Positions 1 to 8,941 of a stretch of DNA of 38,762 nt are shown here, piece by piece. The position numbers were made by a program, and so were the translations under genes. The stretch is from JAAUQA01 sp036351435 (GTDB lineage Bacteria; Pseudomonadota; Gammaproteobacteria; Competibacterales; Competibacteraceae): assembly GCA_036351435.1 (NCBI GenBank), contig JAZBPA010000027.1, positions 1 to 38,762 on the forward strand, written 5' to 3'. The stretch's first letter is position 1. Each line of letters opens with the position of its first letter. The notes below the pieces were generated by a model that ran no database searches, was not told the DNA's origin, and saw only the letters and a program-made list of their open reading frames with translations.

Positions 1-43
1 AGCGGAACGTGCTTCAGCGATTTGTTCTCTGCATTGTGGATTA

Positions 44-214
44 CTACCATTCTACAATCCACCTTGATTCTTCAAAGTAGTCTGCTAGCACTTCCTGGTT
101 TTCAACCCAACTGTCGTCATCAATCAAGTTCTGGAGGTTGATCATCGTCTCAATAAACTCCCCGGTAGCCACCACATAGCCTACCTGATGAGATCTCCGA
201 AATACGACCTTATC
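44..214 (-). pseudogene. Possible C-terminal remnant of an unknown gene
   Basis: The minus strand is open from a TAG at 217-215 to a TAG at 46-44. Its translation has natural-looking composition, with an acidic segment (…LIDDDSWVENQEV…) and the ending ESRWIVEW. The residues just before the upstream TAG (GPIWILDS) also read like protein, so that TAG may be a nonsense mutation in an old gene. There is no good start codon with a ribosome site. I do not recognise the family. It could equally be chance. Confidence 0.22.
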
Positions 215-420
215 CTAGCTGTCCAGAATCCATATAGGGCCTTGATTATAAAAACATTATTGTGCCGCATATCTCCGCCTGTCCTTGTAGGGTTTCATTT
301 CATGCCAGCCACAACCCAAAAGCTGTATCATCCCACCCTGCACGGCAAGCATAGAAGCGCGCATCATAGTCCAAACTCACCTTAACCATACAACACAAGA
401 CACGCCAAGTCATTGATCAA

Positions 421-442
421 AATTGTGAAATATTTCACAATT
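421..442. promoter_or_regulatory. Perfect 22-bp palindrome, CRP/Vfr-type operator
   Basis: The 11-base left arm AATTGTGAAAT is followed directly by its exact reverse complement ATTTCACAATT. The core is TGTGA (424-428), six bases, TCACA (435-439), which is the CRP consensus arrangement. It lies 91 bp before the ATG of the aspartic protease. A weak promoter can be drawn just downstream (TTGTAA at 444-449, 17-bp spacer, TACACA at 467-472). That CRP or a relative binds here is inference; the symmetry is seen directly. Confidence 0.6.
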
Positions 443-532
443 CTTGTAAATCCGAAGGAAAAACATTACACATTCGCAACAAACGCCGTGCACCGTTTGT
501 CCGAATCACTAACCCCTAAACCGAAACTCGCT

Positions 533-1054
533 ATGCCAAACCCTGACCCCACTCAACGCCGTCTTGGCAAAATCATGATTTTTGTCGCCTGGCTGTTGGT
601 GCTGGGCTTATTGACGCTATTTTTCAATCGCTGGCTGGACAGTCAAAACAATCCTAACCGTCAGCTGAATTCCTATGTCACAGCGGATGGGGTCCCGGAA
701 GTCGTGCTTGGACGCGATCGGGTCGGTCATTATGTGGCTCCCGGTTTGATCAACGGGCAACCGGTGCGTTTTTTGGTTGATACGGGCGCAACCCGGGTCA
801 GTATCCCGGCGCATCTGGCAGATCGTTTGGGGTTGCAACAGGGCGCACCGTTACGTTCGCTGACCGCCAACGGCCCGATTACGGTCTACGCGACCGTGGT
901 GCGCAAGATGTCGCTGGGTGAAATTACCTTGTACGGGGTGCCCGCCGATCTCAACCCTTACATGGACGAAGAGATCGTGTTGTTGGGAATGAGTTTTATG
1001 AAAAATCTAGAGCTGATTCAAAAAGACGGCACGCTGACGCTGCGTCAGCATTGA
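533..1054 (+). CDS. Membrane-anchored retropepsin-like aspartic protease
   Basis: The protein has 173 residues from the ATG at 533. One N-terminal membrane helix (about residues 13-31) is followed by a single retropepsin-type domain. The catalytic motif is DTGA at residues 83-86 within FLVDTGATRVSIP, and a later hydrophobic VLLGMSFM segment fits the second conserved strand of clan AA proteases. Such proteins act as dimers because each chain supplies one Asp; the domain should face the periplasm. It resembles the single-domain bacterial TIGR02281 group. The frame stays open upstream to a TTG at 413, but that would run coding sequence through the perfect palindrome at 421-442, so 533 is preferred; GTG 488 is another option. 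No strong ribosome site is visible. The substrate is unknown. The gene is convergent with the aminotransferase, 4 bp apart. Confidence 0.82.
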   Translation: MPNPDPTQRRLGKIMIFVAWLLVLGLLTLFFNRWLDSQNNPNRQLNSYVTADGVPEVVLGRDRVGHYVAPGLINGQPVRFLVDTGATRVSIPAHLADRLGLQQGAPLRSLTANGPITVYATVVRKMSLGEITLYGVPADLNPYMDEEIVLLGMSFMKNLELIQKDGTLTLRQH

Positions 1055-1058
1055 CCGT

Positions 1059-2243
1059 CTAAATCTCAACACCGACCGGCGGTTCCAGCGGAAGCTGCGC
1101 AAATTGCTCGCGAATCACTTCAGCTAGAATCGCTAAACCGCGTTCCATTTGTTCGGGCGTCGCGTGGCTGAAATTGAGCCGCATAAAGCACCCGCAGTTC
1201 GGTTTGGCGAAAAACGGTTCACCGGGCATGAAAGCCACATTGCGCTCCAGGGATTTGACCAGTAGCGCACGCGTATCGCAATCCCGCGTGAGGCGAATCC
1301 AGAAGAATAACCCGCCGTGGGGAGGCTCCCAGTAAGCGATGTCATGAAAATACTTCTCTAAACTGGCCTGCATCGCATCGCGGCGTTCCCGGTAATAATT
1401 ACATAACTGCTCCATGTGCTGCCGGTAGCCGGACGAATTGAGAAACCGCGCACTCCACCACTGACCTATCCGATTAGTGTGTAGATCGGTGCATTGTTTG
1501 ATCCGCACCAGATAGGGATACACGTTTTCCGAAGCGGCGATATAGCCGATCCGTAATCCCGGCAGGCCGGTTTTGGAGAAGGTGCCCAGCATGATCCAAG
1601 TGTTGCTCCGCATCCGGGCGCATAGCGGATCACGATCCACCGATTCATAAACCAGATCTCGATACGGCTCATCCTCCACCAGCGGCGTTCCGGTTTGTTC
1701 CAGTATCTCAGCGACTTCGGCGCGGACAGTTTCTGAGTAACACACTCCGGATGGATTCTGGAAAGTGGGTATCAGATAGATAAACGCCGGCTTGGTGTAT
1801 TGAATCATTTGGCGCAACTGTCCGGGGTCGATCCCGAAACTGTGTAAGGGTAGTTCCTCGAACTGCGCGCCGAACAACCGAAATGCTTGAATAGCCGCCA
1901 GATAGCTCGGTGCCTCCAGTGCGACCGGCGTGGCCTTATCGATAAACAGCTTGGAGACCAGATCGATTCCCTGTTGGGAACCGGAGGTAATGATGATTTG
2001 TTCCGGTTTACAACACAGTCCCCGTTCCAACAAATGTTGGGCAATGCTGGCACGCAATTCCGGTTCGCCTTCGGTTGCCCCATATTGACTTAAATCCGAT
2101 GGTACATTAGTAAGATCAAGGGCCGGCATGGCATCACGCGCCGGCAATCCACCCGCGAATGAAATCACTTCCGGTTTTTGGGTAAGTGCCAGGATTTCTC
2201 GGATAAGGGAGCTGGTCAGACGAGCGGTACGTTCGGAAAACAT
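1059..2243 (-). CDS. PLP-dependent aminotransferase, fold type I (LysN/MocR-like)
   Basis: A 394-residue class I/II aminotransferase. The pyridoxal-phosphate lysine is K224 in GTFSKTGLPGLRIGY; other fold-type I marks are ISFAGGLP (residues 27-34), SQYGATEGEPELR (52-64), the NPSG loop (163-166) and DEPYRDL (191-197). The opening (…SLIREILALTQKPEVISFAGG) is typical of the 2-aminoadipate / multi-substrate aminotransferase family related to the catalytic half of MocR regulators, but there is no DNA-binding domain here. The exact amino donor cannot be read from sequence. It follows glnE on the same strand after a 122-bp gap with a weak hairpin, so co-transcription is possible but not certain. Confidence 0.88.
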   Translation of the reverse strand: MFSERTARLTSSLIREILALTQKPEVISFAGGLPARDAMPALDLTNVPSDLSQYGATEGEPELRASIAQHLLERGLCCKPEQIIITSGSQQGIDLVSKLFIDKATPVALEAPSYLAAIQAFRLFGAQFEELPLHSFGIDPGQLRQMIQYTKPAFIYLIPTFQNPSGVCYSETVRAEVAEILEQTGTPLVEDEPYRDLVYESVDRDPLCARMRSNTWIMLGTFSKTGLPGLRIGYIAASENVYPYLVRIKQCTDLHTNRIGQWWSARFLNSSGYRQHMEQLCNYYRERRDAMQASLEKYFHDIAYWEPPHGGLFFWIRLTRDCDTRALLVKSLERNVAFMPGEPFFAKPNCGCFMRLNFSHATPEQMERGLAILAEVIREQFAQLPLEPPVGVEI

Positions 2244-2272
2244 GGGTTAGGCCGTTTGCTAAAGCAACTGTT

Positions 2273-2302
2273 GGGAAACATGCTTAAAAGATAGCATGTC
2301 CC
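2273..2302 (-). terminator. Weak hairpin between glnE and the aminotransferase
   Basis: ACATGCT (2278-2284) pairs with AGCATGT (2293-2299) around an 8-base loop, and flanking GGG/CCC could extend the stem past a small bulge. On the minus strand only a short T-rich stretch follows, so it would be a leaky terminator or a processing hairpin after glnE rather than a full stop. Confidence 0.3.
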
Positions 2303-2365
2303 TCTTCGCATCCCAATGAGGTGTGGAGAAAAAGTTAAATGATTTACTACAAGACCTGACCCAAC

Positions 2366-5296
2366 CTATTGAGTTTCCTCCATCAGCTGTCGCCAGATTC
2401 GCACCACAGCTTCCCGTTGGGATTGCACAGCGGCCAACGGCACTAGGTTGGGTTGTTCCTGTAAGGTAAGTCGATGGATATGACGCCGTAAGTCGCGATA
2501 GGCATCGCGCAGCAAGGTCGCATCGGTAACGCTAAGAATTCCGTATTCCTCCAGTCCGTCCAATTGGCGAATATTATCCGTATAAGCCAACAGCGCCGGA
2601 TAACGATGGGCATGCGCTAATACTGCATATTGCACCATGAATTCAATATCGGCGATGCCGCCGGGGTCCTGTTTCAAATGAAAAGCACCGGATTCCTGGG
2701 AGCCGAGTTCTTCGCGCATCCGCTCACGCATCTCTCGGACTTCCCGGCGTAGCTGAATGGGATCGCGTTCCCGACTTAACACATCCCGTCGGATCGCCTC
2801 GAATTGTTCCGCCAACGCGGTCGATCCGGCCACCACCCGTGCTCTGACCAAGGCTTGATGTTCCCAAGTCCAGGCTTGATGTTGTTGGTATTCAATAAAA
2901 GCATCTAGACTACTGACCAGAAGACCTGCGCGACCGCTGGGCCTTAACCGGGTATCGACCTCGTATAGTTCGCCCGCCGCTGTGCGGGTGGTTACCCAGT
3001 GAATAATGCGTTTGACTAGCTTGGCAAAAAAGGCCGCGTTTTCGATGGAGCGCTGACCATTGGTGTGTTGCTGTTGACCGGCGCTGTCATGCAGGAATAC
3101 CAGGTCTAAATCCGAACCGTAGTTCAACTCAATGCCGCCGAGTTTGCCATAGGCTATGATGGCAAAATGCGCCTCGCGCTGTTGACCGTCCTCAGTACAG
3201 ATCGGCACGCCAAAACGCGGGAGCAAATCGGCCCAAGCCAGTTCCAATACTTTACGCAACAGCACTTCAGCGATTTCGGTCAAGTGGTCGCTGACCACCA
3301 TCAAGGGTATAGCATCGCTGACATCGGCGGCAGCCACCCGCAACATTTGAGTTTGTTGAAAGTGCCGCAGAGCATCTATGACTTGCTCCTCGTCATCGGC
3401 CGGAACCTGCTCCAAATAGCGTTGTAATTCCAACCCCAGACCACTGCGTTCAGGCGGGTGATAGAGCGTGACGGGGTCCAGTAGTTCGTCCAGCAGGAGC
3501 GGATGGCGAGTTAGGTGGCGAGCAATCCAGACACTAGCGGCACACAACTTGATCAGTTGTGCCAACGCTTGTGGTTTTTCAAACAGCAAAGACAAGTATA
3601 CGGAACGGCGGGCAATCGTTTCCAACAACTGAATAAGACGTTCCAAGGTTACGGTAGGCTCAGCAACGGCGGTCACGGCTTCCAACACCAAGGGCATGAG
3701 CTTGTCCAGCCGCTCTCGCCCGCGCTGACTCAAACTCCGATAGGTCAAGCCGCTTTGGAAATGTTGCAGTTTCCGCCACACTTCGGCGGGTTCGACGAAG
3801 TTTCGTGCGGCCAAATAAGCCACCACGTTGTCCTCGTTCGGAACCTCGCTCCAAAGTGAAGCGAAATCCAACTCCGTACTCGTTGATTGTTCGGGTGCAG
3901 CCGCGAATACCTGAGCAAACTGGGCCGACACGCAGTCGGTGTGTTGCAACAGCGCTTGCTTGAAAGACTCCCAATCCGCAAACCCCATGCTCCAAGCCAA
4001 GCGGAGTTTTGCAATCGCATCGCTCGGCAGGTTATGGGTTTGTTGATCCGACCAGGCTTGTAGGCGATTTTCTACCCTTCTCAGGAAATCATAAGCTTGG
4101 TTGAGCGCGTCGACTGCCGTGGCAGGCAATCTTCCGCCGGCGGCCAAGTAATCCAATACCGACAGTAAACTCCGTTGTCGTAGAGCCGGTTCGCGACCGC
4201 CATAAATGAGCTGAAAGGCTTGTCCGATGAACTCAATTTCACGAATCCCGCCCGGCCCCAACTTGACGTTGCGGCACATGCTTTTGCGCTCTACCTCGCG
4301 GCTGATCATCGCCTTCATGGTACGCAGCGACTCGAATGCGCTGTAATCCAAATAGCGGCGATAGATGAACGGACGTAACCGCTCCAGCAATTCCTCCCCG
4401 GCGGCATGATCGCCGGCGCACACCCGGGCTTTAATCATGGCGTAACGTTCCCAATCGCGACCGTGGTTTTGGTAATACTCCTCAAAGGCGTCAAAATGCA
4501 TGACTAAAGGGCCGGACTCGCCGAAGGGCCTCAAGCGCATATCGATCCGAAACACAAACCCATCGGCAGTCGGTTCGTGTAACACTTTGATCAAATTTTG
4601 GCCGAGACGACGGAAAAAGTCCTCATTACTCATACCACGACGGGTATCGGTATGCCCCTTGCGCGGGAAGGTAAACATCAAATCGATGTCGGAGGAAAAA
4701 TTCAGTTCTCCGCCGCCTAGCTTGCCCATCCCCAGCACGACCAGCTGTTGCGCATTGCCTTGATCGTCCTGCGGCACCCCGAACCGTTGGCAGTGCCAAG
4801 CGTAGATTTTATCCAATGCCGCTTCGAGCAGGATATCGGCCAGTCCGGTCAAAGCCGATAAGGTCTCTGATAGCGACGCTAGTCCGACCAAGTCCCGCCA
4901 AGCGATACGCACCATTTCCCAACGACGAAACCGCCGTAATACCGTCATCAAGGTTGGTTCATCAGCGACATCCGCTAACTGTGCAGCCAATCGATGCGCA
5001 CAGTGGGAAGCTTTAGCCGGTTCCGTCGCGGTCAATTCGTCGCTATCCAACAACTGCTGGAATAGCTGCGGTTCTCGACTGCAGGAACGGGCCACGAATT
5101 CGCTGGTCGCCCAGACTCGCACCAATGCAGCCCAAGGCGCTATGGTCAACGACACACCGTCGCGGGCGGCGGCGTCACTGAAATGCTGCCAATGAGTGAC
5201 CACCTCGGCTTGTAGAGCAGGGGGAAGGACGGCCAGAGCCTGTTCAAATGTATGCACGTTTATACCCCTACTGACAGCTTGCCGATGCGCTGTCAT
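2366..5296 (-). CDS. glnE: Bifunctional glutamine synthetase adenylyltransferase/deadenylase
   Basis: 976 residues, close to the roughly 950 of E. coli GlnE. It adds and removes AMP on glutamine synthetase in response to PII and glutamine. Both nucleotidyltransferase halves are visible: GMGKLGGGELNF then SSDIDLMF with D203 and D205 (N-terminal, deadenylylating half), and AYGKLGGIELNYGSDLDLVF with D729 and D731 (C-terminal, adenylylating half). PII-uridylyltransferase-type helical segments follow each half (for example KLGPGGIREIEF near 345-356 and KQDPGGIADIEF in the C-terminal part). The start codon directly abuts the stop codon of the upstream ydgA-like gene (5297), pointing to one transcript with translational coupling. 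Confidence 0.97.
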   Translation of the reverse strand: MTAHRQAVSRGINVHTFEQALAVLPPALQAEVVTHWQHFSDAAARDGVSLTIAPWAALVRVWATSEFVARSCSREPQLFQQLLDSDELTATEPAKASHCAHRLAAQLADVADEPTLMTVLRRFRRWEMVRIAWRDLVGLASLSETLSALTGLADILLEAALDKIYAWHCQRFGVPQDDQGNAQQLVVLGMGKLGGGELNFSSDIDLMFTFPRKGHTDTRRGMSNEDFFRRLGQNLIKVLHEPTADGFVFRIDMRLRPFGESGPLVMHFDAFEEYYQNHGRDWERYAMIKARVCAGDHAAGEELLERLRPFIYRRYLDYSAFESLRTMKAMISREVERKSMCRNVKLGPGGIREIEFIGQAFQLIYGGREPALRQRSLLSVLDYLAAGGRLPATAVDALNQAYDFLRRVENRLQAWSDQQTHNLPSDAIAKLRLAWSMGFADWESFKQALLQHTDCVSAQFAQVFAAAPEQSTSTELDFASLWSEVPNEDNVVAYLAARNFVEPAEVWRKLQHFQSGLTYRSLSQRGRERLDKLMPLVLEAVTAVAEPTVTLERLIQLLETIARRSVYLSLLFEKPQALAQLIKLCAASVWIARHLTRHPLLLDELLDPVTLYHPPERSGLGLELQRYLEQVPADDEEQVIDALRHFQQTQMLRVAAADVSDAIPLMVVSDHLTEIAEVLLRKVLELAWADLLPRFGVPICTEDGQQREAHFAIIAYGKLGGIELNYGSDLDLVFLHDSAGQQQHTNGQRSIENAAFFAKLVKRIIHWVTTRTAAGELYEVDTRLRPSGRAGLLVSSLDAFIEYQQHQAWTWEHQALVRARVVAGSTALAEQFEAIRRDVLSRERDPIQLRREVREMRERMREELGSQESGAFHLKQDPGGIADIEFMVQYAVLAHAHRYPALLAYTDNIRQLDGLEEYGILSVTDATLLRDAYRDLRRHIHRLTLQEQPNLVPLAAVQSQREAVVRIWRQLMEETQ

Positions 5297-6721
5297 TTAA
5301 AATAGATACGGGATTTCAGTATCGTTCACAAACAAGCGGCCTTGCTCAAAACGCGCCTGCGTTCGGTAACTCTCCCCCTCCAGAAGCAACCACCGGGTAG
5401 CATGCAGCTGAGCTAATTGTCGCTGAGTTTGTAGTATCGCAATATCGGTAAGCTCTTGGTCATCAGGCTCCTCTCCTTCCCGAATCGCAGCAGCAATCAG
5501 TTGCGCTTTGACGATATTAGTGAAGCTTGCTTCTAATAGCGCTCTGGATATGGACAATTCCGCGTTGGCATTGGCTAAGGCATTTAACCACTGAACTGGA
5601 TTTCGCGGCTCGATGGGACCGGGGTCCTGCAGAACGATTTTGGCATTAGCTTGTAAGTCGCCTTCCAGAGCATTCGCCCTCATCTCCCAAACCAGTTCCG
5701 GATTGTCCCGCAACAATGCCGGTAATACCTTCAACAAAGCATTAATAGCGGCAGGATCGTCATCGTTACCACTGTATTGCCGGTTCCATTGCCGAAGTTG
5801 TGCGAGCGTTGCGCCATCCAAGTGATTGGCAGACAGTTGGAATTGCACAGAACCGACTGTGGCCTGATTCCAAGTGAGCTCTTTGACCGCTAAGCTGATA
5901 CCGCTGTCTATCCAGCTCTCTCGCTCTTTGATATTAGTATGCAATACCAAGTCGGACAGCTTCAGCGTGCCCGGCACATCGCCAAATAGATTGGTGGTCT
6001 CCAAAGTCTCCAATCCGAGGACGGAATCACCTACCATAAACCCAAACTCTCCGAAGCGTTGATCCATGGTCAAGTGCAGATTGATGAAGCGTAGCGTGCT
6101 GCCCGACTCTTTAGAAAGCATGGCATAGAGCGCTTGGGCGTTCAGTTTGCCTTTGACCGAACGTCCTAGAGGGGCGACTTGCAGATCCCCGCGCAGACCG
6201 GAAAAACTGAGCGCGCTTAGATTTAGCCGTTCAGTCACATCCAGATAAGGTATCGTGATCCGATTCAGGATGCTGCCATCCAATGCAACGTATGAAACGA
6301 CTGTGAGCGGCTCCCTGCCATCAAACAGCATGTCCAGCGTGGCACGCCCCGCCAGTTCAGGCCCCAACACGGTACGCACAACGGCTTGCATCGGTTGTAG
6401 GGTAAAATGGCCTTGCCACCACCAACCAATGGGGACTGGGCCGTGGTAAATCTCCTGCCTCAGAGGCAGAGAAACTTGCTGCGTAGCCTGATTGCCGTCG
6501 AGCTGGTTACCCGTCAAGGTAAGCTGAGTCAGGGCTTCGGATGAAAATAGATTACGCTGATAAGCATCTTGTGTAAGCGTGATCTTGGGGTCTTGCGAAC
6601 CTTGCTCCAAATAATCTTTATAAAGCCGTTCTGCCTGCACTCCCGCCCAATAAGACGCTCCTGCTAATCCCCCCACCAACAGTACCAACACGATTAGCAT
6701 CGTGACAAAAACCCGCTTCAT
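5297..6721 (-). CDS. YdgA-like DUF945 family protein
   Basis: 474 residues. A single N-terminal hydrophobic segment (about residues 5-27) followed by SYWAGVQAE looks like a signal anchor, leaving the rest in the periplasm. The body, with alternating beta-rich and Leu/Asn-rich stretches and the ending VNDTEIPYLF, matches the DUF945/YdgA family of E. coli, whose role is poorly known. A GGAG ribosome site precedes the ATG. Its TAA touches the glnE start, so the two genes probably form an operon. Upstream lies the groESL terminator, which separates it from the chaperonin transcript. Confidence 0.8.
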   Translation of the reverse strand: MKRVFVTMLIVLVLLVGGLAGASYWAGVQAERLYKDYLEQGSQDPKITLTQDAYQRNLFSSEALTQLTLTGNQLDGNQATQQVSLPLRQEIYHGPVPIGWWWQGHFTLQPMQAVVRTVLGPELAGRATLDMLFDGREPLTVVSYVALDGSILNRITIPYLDVTERLNLSALSFSGLRGDLQVAPLGRSVKGKLNAQALYAMLSKESGSTLRFINLHLTMDQRFGEFGFMVGDSVLGLETLETTNLFGDVPGTLKLSDLVLHTNIKERESWIDSGISLAVKELTWNQATVGSVQFQLSANHLDGATLAQLRQWNRQYSGNDDDPAAINALLKVLPALLRDNPELVWEMRANALEGDLQANAKIVLQDPGPIEPRNPVQWLNALANANAELSISRALLEASFTNIVKAQLIAAAIREGEEPDDQELTDIAILQTQRQLAQLHATRWLLLEGESYRTQARFEQGRLFVNDTEIPYLF

Positions 6722-6781
6722 TGATGCGCTCCATAGCTACGCAATTGTTGTCATCATTATTCCACATTCCACAATGCGGCG

Positions 6782-6809
6782 AAAAAAAAGCCCCGCATTG
6801 CGGGGCTTT
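6782..6809 (-). terminator. Rho-independent terminator of groESL
   Basis: AAAGCCCCGC (6787-6796) and GCGGGGCTTT (6800-6809) form a perfect 10-bp stem with a 3-base loop. On the minus strand it is followed by a run of eight T (the A-run at 6782-6789). It lies 26 bp past the groEL stop. Confidence 0.93.
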
Positions 6810-6834
6810 GCACTATTAGAACAGTGGGGCTGGG

Positions 6835-8502
6835 TTACATCATGCCACCCATACCGCCCATACCGCCCATACCGCCCATACCGCCCATACCGCCCATATC
6901 GGGCGGCATCATCGGCTCATCTTTCTTCGGACGCTCAGCGACCATGGCTTCGGTGGTGATCAACAAAGCAGCTACAGACGCGGCATTCTGCAATGCCGAA
7001 CGAGTCACTTTGGTGGGATCCAGAATACCCATCTCAATCATATCGCCGAATTCTTCAGTAGCCGCGTTGTAACCGTAGTTACCGCTTTGACCCAGCACTT
7101 GGTTTAACACCACAGAAGGCTCGGCACCGGCGTTAGCGACGATTTGGCGCAACGGCTCTTCCATGGCCCGACGGGCGATATTGACACCCACATCCTGATC
7201 GTGGTTGTCGCCTTTAAGCGCTTTAAGGTCTTGCAGAGTGCGCACCAACGCCACACCGCCGCCAGGTACCACGCCTTCTTCGACGGCGGCGCGAGTCGCA
7301 TGCAGCGCGTCTTCCACGCGAGCCTTCTTTTCTTTCATCTCGATTTCAGTAGCGGCGCCCACTTTGATGACGGCCACACCGCCAGCCAGCTTGGCCACCC
7401 GCTCTTGCAATTTTTCTTTGTCGTAATCGGAAGTCGCTTCGTCGATCTGCACCCGAATTTGATCGACGCGGGACTTGATCTCGGATTCGGAACCGGCACC
7501 ATCAACAACAGTGGTATCTTCCTTGGTGACGATGATTTTGCTGGCTGAACCCAGATCGTCTAAAGTGGTTTTCTCCAGCGACAAGCCCACTTCCTCGGAA
7601 ATCACCTGACCACCGGTCAGAATCGCGATGTCTTGCAGCATCGCCTTGCGACGATCGCCAAAGCCCGGCGCCTTGACTGCGGCAACCTTGATGATCCCGC
7701 GAATGGAGTTCACGACTAAGGTGGCGAGGGCTTCGCCTTCAATATCTTCGGCGATAATCAGCAATGGCCGACTTGATTTGGCAACCCCTTCTAGCACCGG
7801 AAGCAGATCACGAATATTGGAAATCTTTTTGTCGTACAGTAGGACAAACGGGTTTTCCAGCTCCGCAGACATGTTTTGTTGGTTGTTGATAAAGTACGGC
7901 GAGATATAGCCTCGATCGAATTGCATCCCTTCGACGATATCCATCTCGTTTTCTAATCCTTTGCCTTCTTCGACGGTGATGACGCCTTCTTTACCGACTT
8001 TGTCCATCGCATCAGCAATGATTTTGCCGATGTCTGCGTCGGCGTTGGCCGAAACCGTAGCAACCTGGGCAATGGCTTTTTCATCGGTACACGGGGTGGA
8101 TAACTGAGCGAGTTGCTCAACAGCGGCAGCGACCGCCTTGTCGATGCCCCGTTTCAGATCCATCGGGTTCATCCCGGAAGCAACTGCCTTCAGGCCCTCG
8201 CGGACAATGGCTTGAGCGAGCACGGTCGCCGTAGTGGTGCCATCGCCGGCCACATCAGAGGTATGCGACGCGACCTCTTTGACCATTTGCGCACCCATAT
8301 TCTCGAATTTGTCTTCCAATTCGATTTCTTTAGCGACGGATACGCCGTCTTTGGTCACCGTCGGTGCACCAAAGCTCTTTTCCAACAGCACGTTGCGACC
8401 CCGTGGACCCAGCGTAACCTTGACTGCATTGGCCAGAATGTTGATGCCGTGCATCATACGCTGGCGGGCATCATCACTGAAACGAACTTCTTTTGCTGCC
8501 AT
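6835..8502 (-). CDS. groL: Chaperonin GroEL (60 kDa subunit)
   Basis: 555 residues, a full-length group I chaperonin that forms the double-heptamer ATP-driven folding chamber in the cytosol with GroES. Landmarks: AAKEVRFSDDAR start, VTLGPRGRNVLLEKSFGAP, VAGDGTTTATVLAQAI (the ATP-binding GDGTT segment), EEGVVPGGGVALVR, and a C-terminal GGM repeat tail encoded by a 9-bp tandem repeat. It lies 65 bp behind groES on the same transcript, is driven from the CIRCE-regulated promoter at 8941-8968 and ends at the strong terminator. Confidence 0.99.
   Translation of the reverse strand: MAAKEVRFSDDARQRMMHGINILANAVKVTLGPRGRNVLLEKSFGAPTVTKDGVSVAKEIELEDKFENMGAQMVKEVASHTSDVAGDGTTTATVLAQAIVREGLKAVASGMNPMDLKRGIDKAVAAAVEQLAQLSTPCTDEKAIAQVATVSANADADIGKIIADAMDKVGKEGVITVEEGKGLENEMDIVEGMQFDRGYISPYFINNQQNMSAELENPFVLLYDKKISNIRDLLPVLEGVAKSSRPLLIIAEDIEGEALATLVVNSIRGIIKVAAVKAPGFGDRRKAMLQDIAILTGGQVISEEVGLSLEKTTLDDLGSASKIIVTKEDTTVVDGAGSESEIKSRVDQIRVQIDEATSDYDKEKLQERVAKLAGGVAVIKVGAATEIEMKEKKARVEDALHATRAAVEEGVVPGGGVALVRTLQDLKALKGDNHDQDVGVNIARRAMEEPLRQIVANAGAEPSVVLNQVLGQSGNYGYNAATEEFGDMIEMGILDPTKVTRSALQNAASVAALLITTEAMVAERPKKDEPMMPPDMGGMGGMGGMGGMGGMGGMM
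6842..6899. repeat. 9-bp tandem repeat encoding the GroEL GGM tail
   Basis: On the plus strand the unit ACCGCCCAT (with small variation at the edges) is repeated about six times; on the minus strand it encodes the Gly-Gly-Met tail of GroEL. The unusual plus-strand open frames here (Ile-Pro-Pro or Pro-Tyr-Arg repeats) are antisense shadows of this repeat. Confidence 0.85.
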
Positions 8503-8567
8503 GGTGTTTCCTCATGTATTAAGCTGATTTAACTTCAAATCGTTGAATTCGGTGTGCCGGAACGCGC

Positions 8568-8858
8568 TTAGCCTTCGATAATGGCCATCAGATCGTCTTC
8601 GCGTAGGACCAGCAGGTCTTCGCCGTCCACCTTGATCTCATTGCCGGAATATTTACCGAACAACACGCGGTCTCCCGCTTTAACGGTCAATGGGCGGACA
8701 TCGCCATTTTCCAGGAGTTTGCCTTTACCCACGGCTTCTACCACGCCGCGCGAGGGCTTCTCAGCAGCGCTGCCCGGCAGCACGATACCCCCAGCGGTGG
8801 TGGTTTCCTCTTCTTCGCGCTTCACTATCACGCGGTCATGCAAGGGGCGAATGTTCAT
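8568..8858 (-). CDS. groS: Co-chaperonin GroES (10 kDa subunit)
   Basis: 96 residues, usual length. It forms the heptameric lid of GroEL. It starts MNIRPLHDRVIVKR, contains the mobile loop (EEETTTAGGIVLPGSA, residues 16-31) and ends LREDDLMAIIEG. A GGAG-type ribosome site is present just upstream. It is the first gene of the groESL operon, 57 bp after the CIRCE operator. Confidence 0.99.
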   Translation of the reverse strand: MNIRPLHDRVIVKREEEETTTAGGIVLPGSAAEKPSRGVVEAVGKGKLLENGDVRPLTVKAGDRVLFGKYSGNEIKVDGEDLLVLREDDLMAIIEG

Positions 8859-8914
8859 GTGAGGTGATCTCCTCTTTCAGGGATTGCTTGCTTATGGGTC
8901 AAACGAAACGGTTA

Positions 8915-8941
8915 TTAGCACTCGTGTTCGGTGAGTGCTAA
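8915..8941 (-). promoter_or_regulatory. CIRCE operator (HrcA binding site)
   Basis: TTAGCACTC (8915-8923), nine bases, GAGTGCTAA (8933-8941) is a perfect match to the CIRCE consensus. HrcA binding here represses groESL until heat or unfolded protein titrates GroEL away from HrcA. It overlaps the edge of the -10 element of the groES promoter. hrcA itself is not in the window. Confidence 0.96.

Larger units (their letters stand above)
1..532. other. Gene-poor left edge
   Basis: No intact gene is supported before the aspartic protease start at 533. A short plus-strand open frame at 188-385 has no recognisable protein character, and an open stretch on the minus strand (44-214) is listed separately as a possible remnant. 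The only strong signal is the palindrome at 421-442. The region is visibly more AT-rich than the coding regions, as expected for a spacer or decayed sequence. Confidence 0.5.

Noticed and set aside
413..532. Longer N-terminus for the aspartic protease starting at TTG 413
   Set aside because: It would run coding sequence through a perfect operator-like palindrome and gives 40 residues without family character; ATG 533 precedes a normal membrane anchor.
6702..7072. Plus-strand frames with Ile-Pro-Pro or Pro-Tyr-Arg repeats
   Set aside because: Antisense translation of the 9-bp repeat that encodes the GroEL GGM tail.
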